NCBI GenBank assembly: GCA_024346835.1
Contig: AP024866.1
Span: 558,001 to 622,000 of the forward strand
Direction: 5' to 3'
DNA length: 64,000 bases
DNA from: Vibrio comitans
GTDB lineage: Bacteria; Pseudomonadota; Gammaproteobacteria; Enterobacterales; Vibrionaceae
In this document: piece by piece, positions 8,726-19,335 of the stretch
How the letters are laid out: each line of letters begins with the position of its first letter
Position numbering within the stretch: the stretch's first letter is position 1
The notes under the pieces: model-generated
The model's database searches: none
What the model was told of the DNA's origin: nothing
What the model saw: only the letters and a program-made list of their open reading frames with translations
Translations under genes and position numbers: made by a program

Positions 8726-9229
8726 ATGAAGCTTACATCGAAAGGAAGATATGCCGTAACAGCCATGCTTGATGTAGCATTGCATTCTCAGTCAGGCCCA
8801 GTACCGCTGGCTGACATATCGGAACGTCAGGGTATATCTCTTTCTTATCTAGAGCAATTATTTTCAAAGCTACGCAAAGCGGGTTTAGTTGCTAGTGTTC
8901 GTGGTCCGGGTGGTGGTTATAACCTAGGAAAAGACGCGCAACTTATTGCTATTGGTACCATTATTTCAGCGGTCGATGAATCAGTCGAAGCAACGCGTTG
9001 TAATGGAAAGGCCAATTGTCAGGGGGGCGCTCGTTGCCTTACCCATACGCTTTGGCGAGATTTGAGTTCTCGAATTAGTGATTTTTTAAACAACATCACC
9101 TTAGGTGAGTTGATGTTGGACAATGAAGTTTTAGAGATTTCAGGACGCCAAGATATGGAGTTAGCCTCTAATCATGGTTTTAGCTCTAAATCGATAGCCG
9201 AAGCAATCGGCGTCAATGTCCGCTCATAG
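8726..9229 (+). CDS. iscR: Fe-S cluster-responsive transcriptional regulator IscR
   Basis: The protein has 167 residues and is an Rrf2-family regulator that senses iron-sulfur status by binding a [2Fe-2S] cluster. The N-terminal winged helix begins [20 protein letters not shown], with recognition segment [18 protein letters not shown]. The cluster cysteines lie in [14 protein letters not shown] (C-x5-C-x5-C, residues about 92-104). The start MKLTSK at 8726 has a GGAAAGAG Shine-Dalgarno, and the longer upstream frame lacks homology. It is the first gene of the isc operon, preceded by its own tandem binding boxes. Confidence 0.97.
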   Translation: MKLTSKGRYAVTAMLDVALHSQSGPVPLADISERQGISLSYLEQLFSKLRKAGLVASVRGPGGGYNLGKDAQLIAIGTIISAVDESVEATRCNGKANCQGGARCLTHTLWRDLSSRISDFLNNITLGELMLDNEVLEISGRQDMELASNHGFSSKSIAEAIGVNVRS

Positions 9230-9256
9230 AGCAAACAGTTTTACTTGGAGTAAATA

Positions 9257-10471
9257 ATGAAACTGCCAATTTATTTAGACTATTCAGCGACTTGCCCGGT
9301 AGATGAACGCATTGCTGAAAAAATGGTCCAGTATATGACTATGGATGGTACCTTCGGCAACCCTGCGTCTCGCTCGCACCGCTATGGTTGGCAAGCTGAA
9401 GAAGCTGTTGATACTGCTCGTGAACAGATTGCTGATCTTCTGAATGCGGATCCTCGCGAAATCGTATTTACATCTGGTGCGACAGAATCAGATAACCTTG
9501 CTATCAAGGGTGCTGCTCGTTTCTACTCAAAGAAAGGCAAGCACATCATCACCTGTAAGACTGAACACAAAGCGGTATTAGACCCATGTCGTCAGCTTGA
9601 GCGAGAAGGCTTTGAGGTGACTTATTTAGAGCCTGAAGCAAATGGCATTATTGACCTTAATAAGCTTCAAGAAGCGATGCGTGAAGATACCGTTTTGGTT
9701 TCTATCATGCACGTAAACAATGAAATTGGTGTGATTCAAGATATCACTTCAATTGGCGAACTATGTCGCGAGCGCAAGATCGTATTCCATGTAGATGCTG
9801 CTCAATCAGCTGGCAAGCTACCGATTGATGTGCAAGAGACTAAAGTTGACTTGTTGTCACTATCAGCACACAAGGTATACGGCCCTAAAGGCATCGGCGC
9901 ATTGTACGTTCGTCGTAAACCTCGTATCCGTCTAGAAGCACAAATGCATGGTGGTGGTCATGAGCGCGGTTTCCGCTCTGGCACGCTTCCAACTCACCAA
10001 ATCGTAGGTATGGGTGAAGCGTTCCGTGTAGCTAAATTGGATATGGAAAAAGATTACCAACATGCTCTGAATCTGCGTAATCGCCTATTTAACGCGGTTA
10101 AAGATCTGGAAGCAGTAACCGTTAATGGTGACTTTGAGCAGCGTGTACCGCACAACTTGAACGTAAGCTTTGCGTTTGTTGAGGGCGAGTCTCTGCTTAT
10201 GTCGCTGAAAGATTTGGCTGTTTCATCCGGTTCTGCATGTACATCAGCAAGCCTTGAACCTTCGTATGTACTACGTGCATTAGGTCTAAATGATGAACTA
10301 GCACACAGCTCAGTACGTTTCTCTTTCGGTCGCTACACGACAGAAGAAGAAATCGACTATGCAGCAGAGCAAATTCGCACTGCGGTAACAAAATTACGCG
10401 ACATGTCTCCACTTTGGGATATGTACAAGGAAGGTATTGATCTGGACACCGTAGAGTGGGCACATCACTAA
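9257..10471 (+). CDS. iscS: Cysteine desulfurase IscS
   Basis: The protein has 404 residues and is a PLP enzyme that removes sulfur from cysteine and passes it as persulfide to IscU and to tRNA thiolation enzymes. The PLP lysine lies in [13 protein letters not shown] (about 206) and the active cysteine in [10 protein letters not shown] (Cys328, flexible loop). The histidine-containing THHEHK-type motif appears as KTEHKAV. Length and motifs match E. coli IscS. It lies 27 bp after iscR. Confidence 0.98.
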   Translation: MKLPIYLDYSATCPVDERIAEKMVQYMTMDGTFGNPASRSHRYGWQAEEAVDTAREQIADLLNADPREIVFTSGATESDNLAIKGAARFYSKKGKHIITCKTEHKAVLDPCRQLEREGFEVTYLEPEANGIIDLNKLQEAMREDTVLVSIMHVNNEIGVIQDITSIGELCRERKIVFHVDAAQSAGKLPIDVQETKVDLLSLSAHKVYGPKGIGALYVRRKPRIRLEAQMHGGGHERGFRSGTLPTHQIVGMGEAFRVAKLDMEKDYQHALNLRNRLFNAVKDLEAVTVNGDFEQRVPHNLNVSFAFVEGESLLMSLKDLAVSSGSACTSASLEPSYVLRALGLNDELAHSSVRFSFGRYTTEEEIDYAAEQIRTAVTKLRDMSPLWDMYKEGIDLDTVEWAHH

Positions 10472-10504
10472 TTCCAAGGAAGTAGAGGATTAGAGGACTA
10501 TATT

Positions 10505-10888
10505 ATGGCTTACAGTGAAAAAGTAATTGACCACTACGAGAACCCACGCAACGTTGGTTCTTTCGATAAAGAAGATCCAAGCGTAGGTAGCGGAATGGTA
10601 GGTGCACCAGCTTGTGGCGACGTAATGAAGCTGCAAATTAAGGTGACACCTGAGGGCATCATCGAAGATGCTAAATTTAAAACGTACGGTTGTGGTAGTG
10701 CTATCGCATCAAGCTCGCTAGTTACAGAGTGGGTTAAGGGTAAAACCGTTGATGAAGCCGCTTCAATCAAAAACTCTGAAATTGCTGAAGAGCTAGAGTT
10801 GCCACCGGTTAAGGTGCATTGCTCTATCCTAGCGGAAGATGCGATTAAAGCAGCTGTTTCAGATTATAAGAAAAAACATCAAGAGTAA
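10505..10888 (+). CDS. iscU: Iron-sulfur cluster scaffold IscU
   Basis: The protein has 127 residues and is the scaffold on which [2Fe-2S] clusters are built before transfer. The three ligand cysteines are Cys37 (APACGD), Cys63 (YGCGSA) and Cys106 (KVHCSIL). The LPPVK motif recognised by HscA lies just before the last. It lies 33 bp after iscS within the isc operon. Confidence 0.98.
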   Translation: MAYSEKVIDHYENPRNVGSFDKEDPSVGSGMVGAPACGDVMKLQIKVTPEGIIEDAKFKTYGCGSAIASSSLVTEWVKGKTVDEAASIKNSEIAEELELPPVKVHCSILAEDAIKAAVSDYKKKHQE

Positions 10889-10933
10889 TAATTAGAGGGG
10901 AGGCTTCCCCTCACCGGCAATAAAGGTTGTAGT

Positions 10934-11257
10934 ATGGCCATCACAATGACAGAAACCGCGGCAGACCGCGTTAGAGCATTCCTAGACAGTCGAGGCAAAG
11001 GCGTCGGTTTAAGACTGGGTGTTAAAACAACGGGCTGTTCAGGTATGGCGTATGTGCTTGAATTCGTAGATGACGTAAATGAAGAAGACAGCATCTTCGA
11101 GCACAAAGGCGTTAAAGTGGTGATCGATGCCAAGAGCCTTGTTTATCTTGATGGTACCGAGCTAGATTACGTTAAAGAAGGCCTTAACGAAGGGTTTGAA
11201 TTCAACAACCCGAACGCTAAGAGTGAGTGCGGTTGCGGCGAAAGCTTCAACGTTTAA
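10934..11257 (+). CDS. iscA: Iron-sulfur cluster assembly protein IscA
   Basis: The protein has 107 residues and is an A-type carrier that delivers clusters, including [4Fe-4S], to target proteins. The three invariant cysteines are present: Cys35 (TTGCSGM) and the C-terminal pair C-G-C at 99 and 101 (SECGCGESF). It is the fourth gene of the isc operon. Confidence 0.97.
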   Translation: MAITMTETAADRVRAFLDSRGKGVGLRLGVKTTGCSGMAYVLEFVDDVNEEDSIFEHKGVKVVIDAKSLVYLDGTELDYVKEGLNEGFEFNNPNAKSECGCGESFNV

Positions 11258-11325
11258 CGGGCGAGTTAAGGCTAGGGTTCATCAAAAGGGTGAGCCCTCT
11301 CTCTTTAGATATCGAGAGTCTCATT

Positions 11326-11841
11326 ATGAACCACTTTGAACTATTCGGGCTACCAACACAATTTAATGTGGATGGTAGCCTTCTTTCTTCTCAATTCAGA
11401 GAATTACAGCGTCGTTTTCATCCCGACAAATTTGCCACTGCCTCTGAGCGCGATCGACTAATGGCCGTTCAAAAAGCGGCAACCATCAATGATGCATATC
11501 AAACCTTAAAGAATCCTATCGCTCGCGCCGAATATATGTTGGCCGAGAATGAGCACGATATCCGTTCAGAGCAGCAAACGTTGCAAGATCCTTTGTTTTT
11601 AATGCAGCAGATGGAACTTCGCGAAGAGCTTGAGGAAATTGGTGAGAGCACAGACGCAGATGATTTATTGTTTGATTTTGAATCTAAAGTCGCCAAAATG
11701 CACAAGCAACAACTGCAACAAGTCGAGCAACAGATCAATGATCAATGTTGGGCTGATGCGGCAGATAGCGTAAGAAAATTGAAATTTATTGCCAAGTTAT
11801 TAGTAGAAATTGAACGACTAGAAGATAAGTTACTTAACTAG
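11326..11841 (+). CDS. hscB: Fe-S co-chaperone HscB
   Basis: The protein has 171 residues, exactly the E. coli length. The N-terminal J domain carries HPD in RRFHPDKFA (about 31-34), and the C-terminal three-helix domain that binds IscU follows ([13 protein letters not shown]...). HscB brings IscU to HscA and stimulates its ATPase. The frame extends upstream into iscA, but [10 protein letters not shown] at 11326 is the family start. Confidence 0.96.
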   Translation: MNHFELFGLPTQFNVDGSLLSSQFRELQRRFHPDKFATASERDRLMAVQKAATINDAYQTLKNPIARAEYMLAENEHDIRSEQQTLQDPLFLMQQMELREELEEIGESTDADDLLFDFESKVAKMHKQQLQQVEQQINDQCWADAADSVRKLKFIAKLLVEIERLEDKLLN

Positions 11842-11863
11842 TCGTATATACAATAGGAATGTC

Positions 11864-13714
11864 ATGCCATTACTACAGATAGCAGAACCAGGCCAAAGTT
11901 CTGCACCTCATGAACATAAGCTTGCAGCAGGTATTGACCTAGGTACCACGAACTCACTGGTTGCCTCAGTGCGCAGTGGGCAAGCGAGCCCACTCCTTGA
12001 TGCAGAAGGCCGCGCTATCTTACCATCAGCGGTGCACTACAAATCAGATGGCTTCAATGTGGGGTATTCTGCCTTGGATGCGGCAGAGAGCGATCCTCAA
12101 AACACCGTTATCTCAGTGAAGCGACTTCTTGGTCGTTCGGTTGAAGATATCAAACAGCGTTATCCAAAATTGCCGTATGCACTGTCAAATAGCGACAATG
12201 GCTTACCTATTTTACAAACCACGCTTGGCAATAAGAACCCGATAGAAGTATCTGCAGATATTCTAAGAGCGCTAGGTCAGCGTGCGGAATCTACACTAGG
12301 TGGAGAACTCACTGGTGTGGTTATTACGGTGCCAGCATACTTTGACGATGCACAGCGTGCGGGCACAAAAGATGCGGCTAAGCTTGCTGGGTTGAATGTA
12401 CTTCGTTTGCTTAATGAGCCAACCGCCGCAGCTATCGCTTACGGTCTAGATTCGGGTCAAGAAGGCGTTATTGCAGTTTATGATCTAGGTGGCGGTACTT
12501 TTGATATCTCGATCTTGCGCCTGTCTAAAGGTGTATTTGAAGTGCTATCAACGGGTGGGGACTCGGCGCTAGGCGGTGATGACTTTGACCATCTTCTTGC
12601 TGAGCACATTCAAAAAGAAATGGGCCTAGATTCTTTAACCGATGAACAGAACCGTATCTTGCTTAATGCTGCTGCAAAGACCAAGATTGCCCTATCTGAT
12701 AACGAGACAACTCAGGTTTCTGTATTAGATTGGCAGGGCGAAATATCTCGAGAAACTTTTGACGATCTTATTCGCTCCTTGGTGAAGAAGACTCTGATGT
12801 CTTGTCGCCGCGCGTTGAAAGATGCACAGGTTGGTAGCGATGAGGTACTTGAGGTTGTTATGGTAGGTGGTTCTACACGTACACCTTTGGTTCGCTCTAT
12901 GGTTGGCGATTTCTTTGATAAAGAGCCGTTAACTAGCATCAACCCTGATGAGGTTGTAGCGTTAGGCGCTGCGATTCAAGCGGATATCCTTGCGGGTAAT
13001 AAGCCTGATTCAGATATGCTTTTATTGGACGTTATCCCTCTGTCTCTTGGTATTGAAACAATGGGTGGACTGGTTGAGAAGATCATTCCTCGTAACACCA
13101 CAATTCCAGTAGCAAGAGCACAAGAATTCACTACCTTTAAAGACGGTCAAACCGCCATGACTGTGCACACTGTACAAGGTGAGCGCGAGATGGTTGATGA
13201 CTGTCGCTCGCTAGCCAAGTTTGCACTGAAGGGGATACCTCCAATGGCAGCAGGTGCGGCGCACATTCGTGTAACCTATCAGGTAGATGCTGATGGCTTG
13301 CTTTCTGTGACCGCGATGGAAAAGAGCACCGGTGTACAAGCTGAGATTCAGGTTAAGCCTTCATACGGCCTAAGTGACAATGAAGTTGCGAATATGCTGA
13401 AAGACTCAATGACCTTTGCAAAAGAAGATATGCAAGCAAGGGCGCTAGCAGAGCAACGCGTGGAAGCCGATCGTGTTATCGAAGGATTAATTGCCGCGTT
13501 GCAAGCAGACGGAGATGAACTGCTCAGCGAGCAAGAGCGTGCTGTGCTACTTCAAGTCATTGAAGACCTCATTGCTTTGCGCAATGGCGATGATGCTGAT
13601 GCTATCGAAGACGGAATTAAGCAGACGGATAAAGCGAGCCAAGACTTTGCTTCCCGTCGTATGGATAAATCGATTCGTCAGGCTTTGTCTGGCCAATCAG
13701 TAGATGATATATAG
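11864..13714 (+). CDS. hscA: Fe-S protein assembly chaperone HscA
   Basis: The protein has 616 residues and is an Hsp70-class chaperone dedicated to IscU. The actin-like ATPase domain shows [40 protein letters not shown] and [12 protein letters not shown]. The substrate-binding domain and a helical lid follow from about residue 390. It lies 22 bp after hscB, its co-chaperone. Confidence 0.97.
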   Translation: MPLLQIAEPGQSSAPHEHKLAAGIDLGTTNSLVASVRSGQASPLLDAEGRAILPSAVHYKSDGFNVGYSALDAAESDPQNTVISVKRLLGRSVEDIKQRYPKLPYALSNSDNGLPILQTTLGNKNPIEVSADILRALGQRAESTLGGELTGVVITVPAYFDDAQRAGTKDAAKLAGLNVLRLLNEPTAAAIAYGLDSGQEGVIAVYDLGGGTFDISILRLSKGVFEVLSTGGDSALGGDDFDHLLAEHIQKEMGLDSLTDEQNRILLNAAAKTKIALSDNETTQVSVLDWQGEISRETFDDLIRSLVKKTLMSCRRALKDAQVGSDEVLEVVMVGGSTRTPLVRSMVGDFFDKEPLTSINPDEVVALGAAIQADILAGNKPDSDMLLLDVIPLSLGIETMGGLVEKIIPRNTTIPVARAQEFTTFKDGQTAMTVHTVQGEREMVDDCRSLAKFALKGIPPMAAGAAHIRVTYQVDADGLLSVTAMEKSTGVQAEIQVKPSYGLSDNEVANMLKDSMTFAKEDMQARALAEQRVEADRVIEGLIAALQADGDELLSEQERAVLLQVIEDLIALRNGDDADAIEDGIKQTDKASQDFASRRMDKSIRQALSGQSVDDI

Positions 13715-13726
13715 AGATAAGCAGTT

Positions 13727-14065
13727 ATGCCTAAGATTGTAGTTTTACCCCATGATGATCTTTGCCCAGAAGGGGCTGTATTAGAAGCCAACACGGGTGA
13801 AACCGTACTTGATGTGGCTCTAAAGAACGGCATCGGCATTGAACATGCGTGTGAGAAGTCGTGTGCTTGTACTACCTGCCACGTCATTGTACGCGAAGGC
13901 TTCGACTCTATAGAAGAGAGCGAAGAGCTTGAAGATGATATGTTAGATAAGGCATGGGGCCTAGAGCCAGAGTCTCGTCTAGGTTGCCAAGCAGTAGTTG
14001 CAGATGAAGATCTTGTGGTTGAGATCCCGCGTTATACCCTGAACCACGCATCAGAAGATCATTAA
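13727..14065 (+). CDS. fdx: ISC-system [2Fe-2S] ferredoxin
   Basis: The protein has 112 residues and is an adrenodoxin-type ferredoxin thought to supply electrons for cluster assembly. The ligand motif [12 protein letters not shown] (residues about 42-53) gives C-x5-C-x2-C, with the fourth ligand in LGCQAVV (about 86). It lies 12 bp after hscA. Confidence 0.97.
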   Translation: MPKIVVLPHDDLCPEGAVLEANTGETVLDVALKNGIGIEHACEKSCACTTCHVIVREGFDSIEESEELEDDMLDKAWGLEPESRLGCQAVVADEDLVVEIPRYTLNHASEDH

Positions 14066-14091
14066 TCAATTTAGCTAACAAGGAGGTTTGC

Positions 14092-14286
14092 ATGAAATGG
14101 ATAGACACTAGAGATATCGCCATTGAGTTAGTGGAAAAGTTTCCAGAGGTAGATCCTCAGACAGTACGTTTTACTGACTTGCATCAATGGATATTAGAGT
14201 TGGAAGGTTTTGATGATGATCCGAAGCACTCTAATGAGAAAATCTTAGAAGCCGTTATCCTATGTTGGATGGACGAAGCGGATTAA
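14092..14286 (+). CDS. iscX: Fe-S assembly protein IscX
   Basis: The protein has 64 residues and is a small acidic protein (former YfhJ) that binds IscS and iron and modulates cluster assembly. It begins [22 protein letters not shown] and ends [11 protein letters not shown], both hallmarks of the family. AAGGAGG stands 7 nt before the ATG. It is the last gene of the isc operon, followed by a terminator. Confidence 0.96.
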   Translation: MKWIDTRDIAIELVEKFPEVDPQTVRFTDLHQWILELEGFDDDPKHSNEKILEAVILCWMDEAD

Positions 14287-14310
14287 CGGTCCACTTAACA
14301 TAAATTTAAT

Positions 14311-14338
14311 AAAAATCGGGCCTTAGAGCCCGATTTTT
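14311..14338. terminator. Intrinsic terminator of the isc operon
   Basis: AAAAATCGGGC (14311-14321) pairs perfectly with GCCCGATTTTT (14328-14338) around CTTAGA; the right arm supplies the T-run. The following 196 bp before pepB hold two small imperfect hairpins and no ORF. Confidence 0.88.
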
Positions 14339-14534
14339 ATGTTTTTGACACTTAGCCTAGGCATAATAGGCTCATAAAATCAGTTGAAAGCTACAAGAAA
14401 GACCTTGTTAGGAAAGGGATATCTTACTTTCCATTAATAACTGAGTTTCCTCTGTCGGAGAAACTAGGATTCCTGTATCTTGAGAACATAAAAGTAACAA
14501 ACATAATAAGACAAGTAGAGGGCAAGGAGAGGTC

Positions 14535-15821
14535 ATGTCTACAGCAATGCAAGTATCACTATCTACAGATAAAGCAGCACCTCAATGGGGCGAAAACGCC
14601 ATTATTTCTCACACAGAGCAAGGTTGTTCTGTGCACATTGGCCAAGGCCATGATTACGGCGCTATTCAAAAAGCCGGTCGTAAGCTAGACGCACAAGGTA
14701 TCAAGAACGTTGCTCTCGTTGGCGAGAGTTGGGATCTAGAAGGCATTTGGTCTTTTGCTCAAGGCTACCGTAATCCAAAACGCGACAATGCACTGGAATG
14801 GCAACCACTAGCTGAAGCTGATGAAAAAGAGCTTCAAGACCGCATTAAGGTGGCTAACTGGACTCGCGATATCATCAATAAGAGTGCAGAAGAAGTCGCG
14901 CCACGCCAGTTGGCAACAATGGCTGGTGAGCTCATCAAATCAGTTGCACCAGGTTTGGTGAAGTACCGTATCGTAAAAGACAAAGACCTTTTAACTGAAG
15001 GTTGGGAAGGCATCTATGCGGTTGGCCGTGGTTCGGCACGAACCTCAGCGATGCTGCAACTAGACTTCAACCCAACGGGCGATCCTGATGCGCCTGTGAT
15101 GGCATGTCTCGTAGGCAAGGGGATTACCTTTGACTCAGGCGGTTATAGCATTAAACCCTCTCAGGGTATGACCGCTATGAAAGCGGACATGGGCGGCGCA
15201 GCGACCATCACTGGTGGCTTAGCGTTAGCGATTCTTCGTGGTTTGAACAAGCGCGTTAAACTGATCCTATGTTGTGCAGAAAACATGATTTCTGGCCGAG
15301 CAGTGAAACTGGGCGATGTCATTACTTATAAAAATGGTAAGACAGTAGAAATCATGAACACTGACGCTGAAGGGCGTTTGGTACTGGCTGATGGCCTTAT
15401 CTATGCCAGCGAGCAAAACCCAGAAGTGATCATTGACTGCGCGACCTTAACCGGTGCGGCTAAAAATGCACTGGGTAATGACTTCCACGCTCTGTTTAGC
15501 TTTGATTCTGCATTCTCTGAGCAAGCACTTGCATGTGCGGCAGAAGAAAAAGAAGGTCTATGGCCATTACCTCTAGCAGATTTCCACCGTGGTATGTTGC
15601 CGTCGAACTTTGCTGATCTATCTAACATCAGTAGTGGTGACTTCTCTCCAGGTGCATCTACAGCAGCCGGTTTCCTATCTTACTTTGTAAGCGACTACAA
15701 AACGGGTTGGCTACACATTGACTGTGCTGGCGCCTACCGTAAGTCAGCGACGGATAAGTGGGCTGCTGGTGGTACAGGTATGGGTGTACGCACACTGGCA
15801 AACCTACTGAACAATCAATAA
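14535..15821 (+). CDS. pepB: Aminopeptidase B (PepB, M17 family)
   Basis: The protein has 428 residues and is a leucyl-aminopeptidase-type M17 enzyme with two metal ions, acting on N-terminal residues of small peptides in the cytoplasm. The metal and catalytic signatures are [16 protein letters not shown] with the lysine loop, MKADMGGAA, and [14 protein letters not shown]. The length and the divergent N-terminal domain fit PepB rather than PepA. AAGGAGAGG precedes the ATG. It is downstream of isc, as in E. coli. Confidence 0.94.
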   Translation: MSTAMQVSLSTDKAAPQWGENAIISHTEQGCSVHIGQGHDYGAIQKAGRKLDAQGIKNVALVGESWDLEGIWSFAQGYRNPKRDNALEWQPLAEADEKELQDRIKVANWTRDIINKSAEEVAPRQLATMAGELIKSVAPGLVKYRIVKDKDLLTEGWEGIYAVGRGSARTSAMLQLDFNPTGDPDAPVMACLVGKGITFDSGGYSIKPSQGMTAMKADMGGAATITGGLALAILRGLNKRVKLILCCAENMISGRAVKLGDVITYKNGKTVEIMNTDAEGRLVLADGLIYASEQNPEVIIDCATLTGAAKNALGNDFHALFSFDSAFSEQALACAAEEKEGLWPLPLADFHRGMLPSNFADLSNISSGDFSPGASTAAGFLSYFVSDYKTGWLHIDCAGAYRKSATDKWAAGGTGMGVRTLANLLNNQ

Positions 15822-15830
15822 TAAAAATTG

Positions 15831-15851
15831 AGGCCCTATGGGGCCTTTTTT
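15831..15851 (+). terminator. Intrinsic terminator after pepB
   Basis: AGGCCC (15831-15836) and GGGCCT (15841-15846) pair around TATG and run into T15846-15851. Confidence 0.85.
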
Positions 15852-15925
15852 ACCCTAAGAGAAAAATCGTTTTAACAGTCGTTTTAACAGCTGTGTTGAC
15901 GACCCAAGAGCTATAAGGAAATTAA

Positions 15926-16354
15926 ATGGCCATTGAAAGAACATTTTCTATCGTGAAGCCTGATGCGGTAAAACGTAACCTAATTGGCGCTATCTATCAG
16001 CGTATGGAGCAAGCAGGCTTACGCATCGTAGCGGCAAAAATGCTGCATCTTACAGAAGAGCAAGCAAGTGGCTTTTATGCAGAGCATGAAGGCAAAGAAT
16101 TTTTTCCTGAACTGAAAAAGTTCATGACCTCTGGTCCTATCATGGTTCAAGTGCTGGAAGGAGAGGATGCTATCTGTCGCTACCGCGAGTTGATGGGTAA
16201 GACTAATCCAGAACAAGCTGCCTGTGGCACTATCCGCGCTGATTATGCCTTGAGCATGCGCCATAACTCTGTACACGGCTCAGATAGCCCAGCGTCAGCG
16301 GCACGAGAAATAGAGTTCTTCTTCCCAGCTTCAGAGATTCATCCTCGAAGCTAA
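15926..16354 (+). CDS. ndk: Nucleoside diphosphate kinase
   Basis: The protein has 142 residues and transfers the gamma-phosphate of ATP to other nucleoside diphosphates through a phospho-histidine. It begins with the family signature [15 protein letters not shown]. The active-site loop [12 protein letters not shown] carries His117. The nucleotide-binding arginines lie in [14 protein letters not shown]. Monocistronic between two terminators. Confidence 0.97.
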   Translation: MAIERTFSIVKPDAVKRNLIGAIYQRMEQAGLRIVAAKMLHLTEEQASGFYAEHEGKEFFPELKKFMTSGPIMVQVLEGEDAICRYRELMGKTNPEQAACGTIRADYALSMRHNSVHGSDSPASAAREIEFFFPASEIHPRS

Positions 16355-16373
16355 TAGCTAGCAATTAAGAGCT

Positions 16374-16408
16374 AAAAAAGACTTAAGCGAGAGCTTAGGT
16401 CTTTTTTT
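16374..16408. terminator. Intrinsic terminator after ndk
   Basis: AGACTTAAGC (16379-16388) and GCTTAGGTCT (16393-16402) form a 10-pair stem (one G-U) around GAGA. An A-run precedes it and T16402-16408 follows. Confidence 0.88.
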
Positions 16409-16432
16409 AGATTGACCTAAATCACATATTTC

Positions 16433-16461
16433 TTGTTGCTGTTGCACAAACCCTGTACAAT
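16433..16461 (+). promoter_or_regulatory. rlmN: Sigma-70 promoter of rlmN
   Basis: TTGTTG (16433-16438), a 17-bp spacer and TACAAT (16456-16461) lie 39 bp before the rlmN ATG. Just upstream, a half-conserved dyad (TTGAC...ATCACA, about 16412-16427) resembles a weak FNR/CRP-family site. Confidence 0.65.
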
Positions 16462-16500
16462 CTGCGCCCCTAGATTTGTTGTTCGTCGTTGAGAGGCACC

Positions 16501-17616
16501 ATGACTAAAGCAAAAGTAAATCTGCTTGATTTTGATCGCCAAGGCCTACGTCAGTACTTTGCTGATGAGCTGGGTGAAAAAGCATTCCGCGCAGATCAGA
16601 TAATGAAGTGGATATACCACTTTGGTTGTGATGACTTTGAAAAAATGACCAACCTAAACAAGAAGCTGCGTGAAAAATTGCAGCGTCTTACTGAGATTCG
16701 TTCACCTTACGTGTCTGAAGCTCAGCACTCTAGCGATGGCACCATTAAATGGGCTATGCGCGTTGGCGATCAAGACGTTGAAACGGTATATATTCCTGAT
16801 GGTGACAGAGCTACATTATGTGTTTCTTCACAGGTAGGGTGTGCGCTGGCATGTAAATTCTGTTCAACAGCGCAGCAAGGCTTTAACCGTAACCTTCGTG
16901 TATCCGAAATTGTCGGTCAGATTTGGCGTGCAGCTCGAGAAATCGGTCTGGAAAAAGAGACGGGTCGTCGCCCAATTACCAATGTGGTAATGATGGGTAT
17001 GGGTGAGCCTCTACTTAACATGAAGAATCTAATGCCGTCTCTAAACATCATGCTAGATGATTTAGGTTTTGGCTTGTCTAAACGTCGAGTTACTGTGTCC
17101 ACTTCTGGTGTAGTCTCGGGTCTTGACCAAATGACAGGCAACATTGACGTGGCATTGGCGATTTCATTGCATGCGCCTACAGATGAGCTGCGCAGCGAAA
17201 TCATGCCAATCAACGACCGTTGGGACATCCAAGATTTCTTGGCATCTGTTCGTCGTTACATTGCATCTTCGAATGCAAACCGTGGCAAGGTGACAGTAGA
17301 GTACATTCTTCTAGACCATGTGAATGACGATATGGACCATGCGAGACAGCTCGCAGAATTGCTTAAAGACACGCCAGCGAAGATCAATTTAATACCTTTT
17401 AACCCGTATCCTGGTTCACCCTATAAGAAACCGAGTAATTCACGTATTGACCGTTTCCAAAAAACGCTAATGCAATACGACTACACGGTAACGGTGCGCA
17501 AGACTCGTGGTGACGATATTGATGCAGCTTGTGGTCAATTGGTTGGTGACGTGATCGACCGAACTAAGCGTACCCAGAAGAACACTGGGGAAGCCATTCC
17601 AGTTAAATCACTTTAA
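16501..17616 (+). CDS. rlmN: Dual-specificity RNA methyltransferase RlmN
   Basis: The protein has 371 residues and is a radical-SAM enzyme that methylates C2 of A2503 in 23S rRNA and A37 of some tRNAs. The cluster motif C-x3-C-x2-C is at Cys114/118/121 ([10 protein letters not shown]). The methyl-carrying cysteine is Cys344 (DAACGQL). GMGEPLLN and the ISLHAP segment are also conserved. ATG 16501 is preferred to an upstream TTG because GAGAGG is properly placed. Confidence 0.97.
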   Translation: MTKAKVNLLDFDRQGLRQYFADELGEKAFRADQIMKWIYHFGCDDFEKMTNLNKKLREKLQRLTEIRSPYVSEAQHSSDGTIKWAMRVGDQDVETVYIPDGDRATLCVSSQVGCALACKFCSTAQQGFNRNLRVSEIVGQIWRAAREIGLEKETGRRPITNVVMMGMGEPLLNMKNLMPSLNIMLDDLGFGLSKRRVTVSTSGVVSGLDQMTGNIDVALAISLHAPTDELRSEIMPINDRWDIQDFLASVRRYIASSNANRGKVTVEYILLDHVNDDMDHARQLAELLKDTPAKINLIPFNPYPGSPYKKPSNSRIDRFQKTLMQYDYTVTVRKTRGDDIDAACGQLVGDVIDRTKRTQKNTGEAIPVKSL

Positions 17617-17646
17617 CGGATAGTAAACTCGTTGACTAATTTGACT

Positions 17647-17678
17647 AAGGTTCCCCGGTATAACTATCGGGGAACCTT
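17647..17678 (+). promoter_or_regulatory. pilW: Hairpin sequestering the pilW ribosome binding site
   Basis: A perfect 11-bp inverted repeat (AAGGTTCCCCG at 17647-17657, CGGGGAACCTT at 17668-17678, 10-nt loop) ends exactly one base before the pilW ATG at 17679. The GGGGA that must serve as Shine-Dalgarno is inside the right arm. There is no T-run, so it is not a terminator. It begins 30 nt after the rlmN stop. Confidence 0.7.
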
Positions 17679-18344
17679 ATGTTTAAAGGATTGGTCACAC
17701 TTTTTTTACTCTGTCTTTTAGTCGGTTGTGTTACAGTTGATAGTGAGGCTGGAAACGCGCAATTCAACCCTTTCAAAGCAGCGGATGCCAGAATAGAGCT
17801 CGGTATAAATTACTTAGCACTTGGGCATAATGTCAGAGCAAAGCAAAATCTTGAGCTGGCACACCGTTATGCGCCTAATTATGTACGCGCTTCCTCCGCA
17901 ATAGCCTATTATTACCAGCAGGTAGCAGAGCCTGAACTTGCTGATATTTGGTATAAAAAAGCATTAGCTGCATCACCAACAAGCGGCGACGTGTTGAATG
18001 ACTATGGCGTGTTCTTATGTCGACGACAAGAATATACCTTGGCTCAAAGACAGTTTGAGCGTGCGATTCAACAGTCCGACTACGACTATGTCTCCGCAAG
18101 TTATGAAAATGCAGGTCTGTGTGCCGCAATGCAAGGTAATCTGCGATTAGCTGAGACCTATTTTCTTAAGTCTTTAGAGCATGAGCCATTTCGCTTCCGA
18201 AGCAGTATTGAACTGGTAAAGTTATCTGTTCACTTCGGCGCCTTTAGCGAAGCTCAGCAACGATTGCAACATATTCACACGAGGTTTGGATCAAGGGTAG
18301 AGACGCAACAGTTACAAGATGAATTGGACCGCAATCATCCGTAA
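17679..18344 (+). CDS. pilW: Type IV pilus biogenesis/stability lipoprotein PilW (PilF)
   Basis: The protein has 221 residues. A lipobox LLVGC (Cys16) marks an outer-membrane lipoprotein. The body is built of TPR repeats (ARIELGINYLALGHNVRAKQNLELAHRYAP, NYVRASSAIAYYYQ..., SGDVLNDYGVFLCRRQ...). PilW/PilF is the pilotin that helps assemble the PilQ secretin. It lies between rlmN and rodZ, the usual place. Its Shine-Dalgarno lies inside a strong hairpin. Confidence 0.9.
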   Translation: MFKGLVTLFLLCLLVGCVTVDSEAGNAQFNPFKAADARIELGINYLALGHNVRAKQNLELAHRYAPNYVRASSAIAYYYQQVAEPELADIWYKKALAASPTSGDVLNDYGVFLCRRQEYTLAQRQFERAIQQSDYDYVSASYENAGLCAAMQGNLRLAETYFLKSLEHEPFRFRSSIELVKLSVHFGAFSEAQQRLQHIHTRFGSRVETQQLQDELDRNHP

Positions 18345-18400
18345 CTCCAGAGTGGCGAATTCCCATCCAGGCTTCCTTAAAGATTGAAGTACTATAAAGA

Positions 18401-19333
18401 ATGAGCAAAGAATCAAACCATACAGATACACAACACCTTGACTCCACAGAGGGTCATGCAACATCACCTATGGTGGGTGACATCCTAAGAGCAAAACGTG
18501 AGTCTTTAGGTATTGGCCAAAAAGAGATCGCGGATCGCCTGCGTCTTAGAGTCGCTATAATACAAAGTATTGATAGTAATGACTTCCAATTAGGCCAAGT
18601 GCACACCTTTACTCGCGGATATATCCGTTCCTACGCTCGTGCCGTTGGCGCGGATGAAAAAGTGTTGTTAGAACTGTTTGATAGCTCAGAGTTTGCTAAG
18701 CCTACTGAAGAGAAAATGCAAAGTTTCTCGCAACAAACTAAGAAAACCAAACACGATAACAACATCATGAAACTCACTTGGGGCATCTTCGCTATCATAG
18801 TGGGTATTTCTGCAGTTTGGTGGTGGCAGAGTGAGCAAAACTCAGACACTGTAGTCAGCGAACCGATGGAAGTGAATGAATCCTTAGTAGAAGAAAACTA
18901 TGACCCTGCATTGGATGCACAGTTACTTGCTGAGCCACAGTCTCCAAATAGAGACGAGTTGGCTGTAGCGGATAATGAAGCCGCATTAGATGATGCAGAG
19001 CTAGGCTTAGAATCTTCAGCTGTTACTGACGTTGAAGGGACAGTAGAAGCGGATGCTCCACAGCCTGTGCAACTGCCAGAAATAGAGGAAGCTCCAGCGC
19101 CAAGCATTGCGATGAGTTTCAAGGCAGACTGCTGGATTCAGGTTCAAGATGTGAATGGTAAAACCTTGTGGACTGGCGTGAAAACTGCAGGTCAACAACT
19201 TGAGTTAGAAGGACAAGGGCCATTCAAATTTGTTCTTGGTGCACCTGAGGCGGTTTCACTCTCAATTTCGGGTGAACCTGTCGACCTTTCTAGGTATACT
19301 GCGGGCAAAGTAGCACGTTTCACTGCAGAGTAA
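18401..19333 (+). CDS. rodZ: Cell-shape protein RodZ
   Basis: The protein has 310 residues and links MreB filaments to the inner membrane. A cytoplasmic Xre-type helix-turn-helix ([31 protein letters not shown], residues about 25-90) is followed by one membrane segment (about 126-145, [18 protein letters not shown]). A long acidic periplasmic linker follows, and a C-terminal DUF4115 beta domain starts near [12 protein letters not shown]. It ends 2 bp before ispG. Confidence 0.94.
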   Translation: MSKESNHTDTQHLDSTEGHATSPMVGDILRAKRESLGIGQKEIADRLRLRVAIIQSIDSNDFQLGQVHTFTRGYIRSYARAVGADEKVLLELFDSSEFAKPTEEKMQSFSQQTKKTKHDNNIMKLTWGIFAIIVGISAVWWWQSEQNSDTVVSEPMEVNESLVEENYDPALDAQLLAEPQSPNRDELAVADNEAALDDAELGLESSAVTDVEGTVEADAPQPVQLPEIEEAPAPSIAMSFKADCWIQVQDVNGKTLWTGVKTAGQQLELEGQGPFKFVLGAPEAVSLSISGEPVDLSRYTAGKVARFTAE

Positions 19334-19335
19334 CT

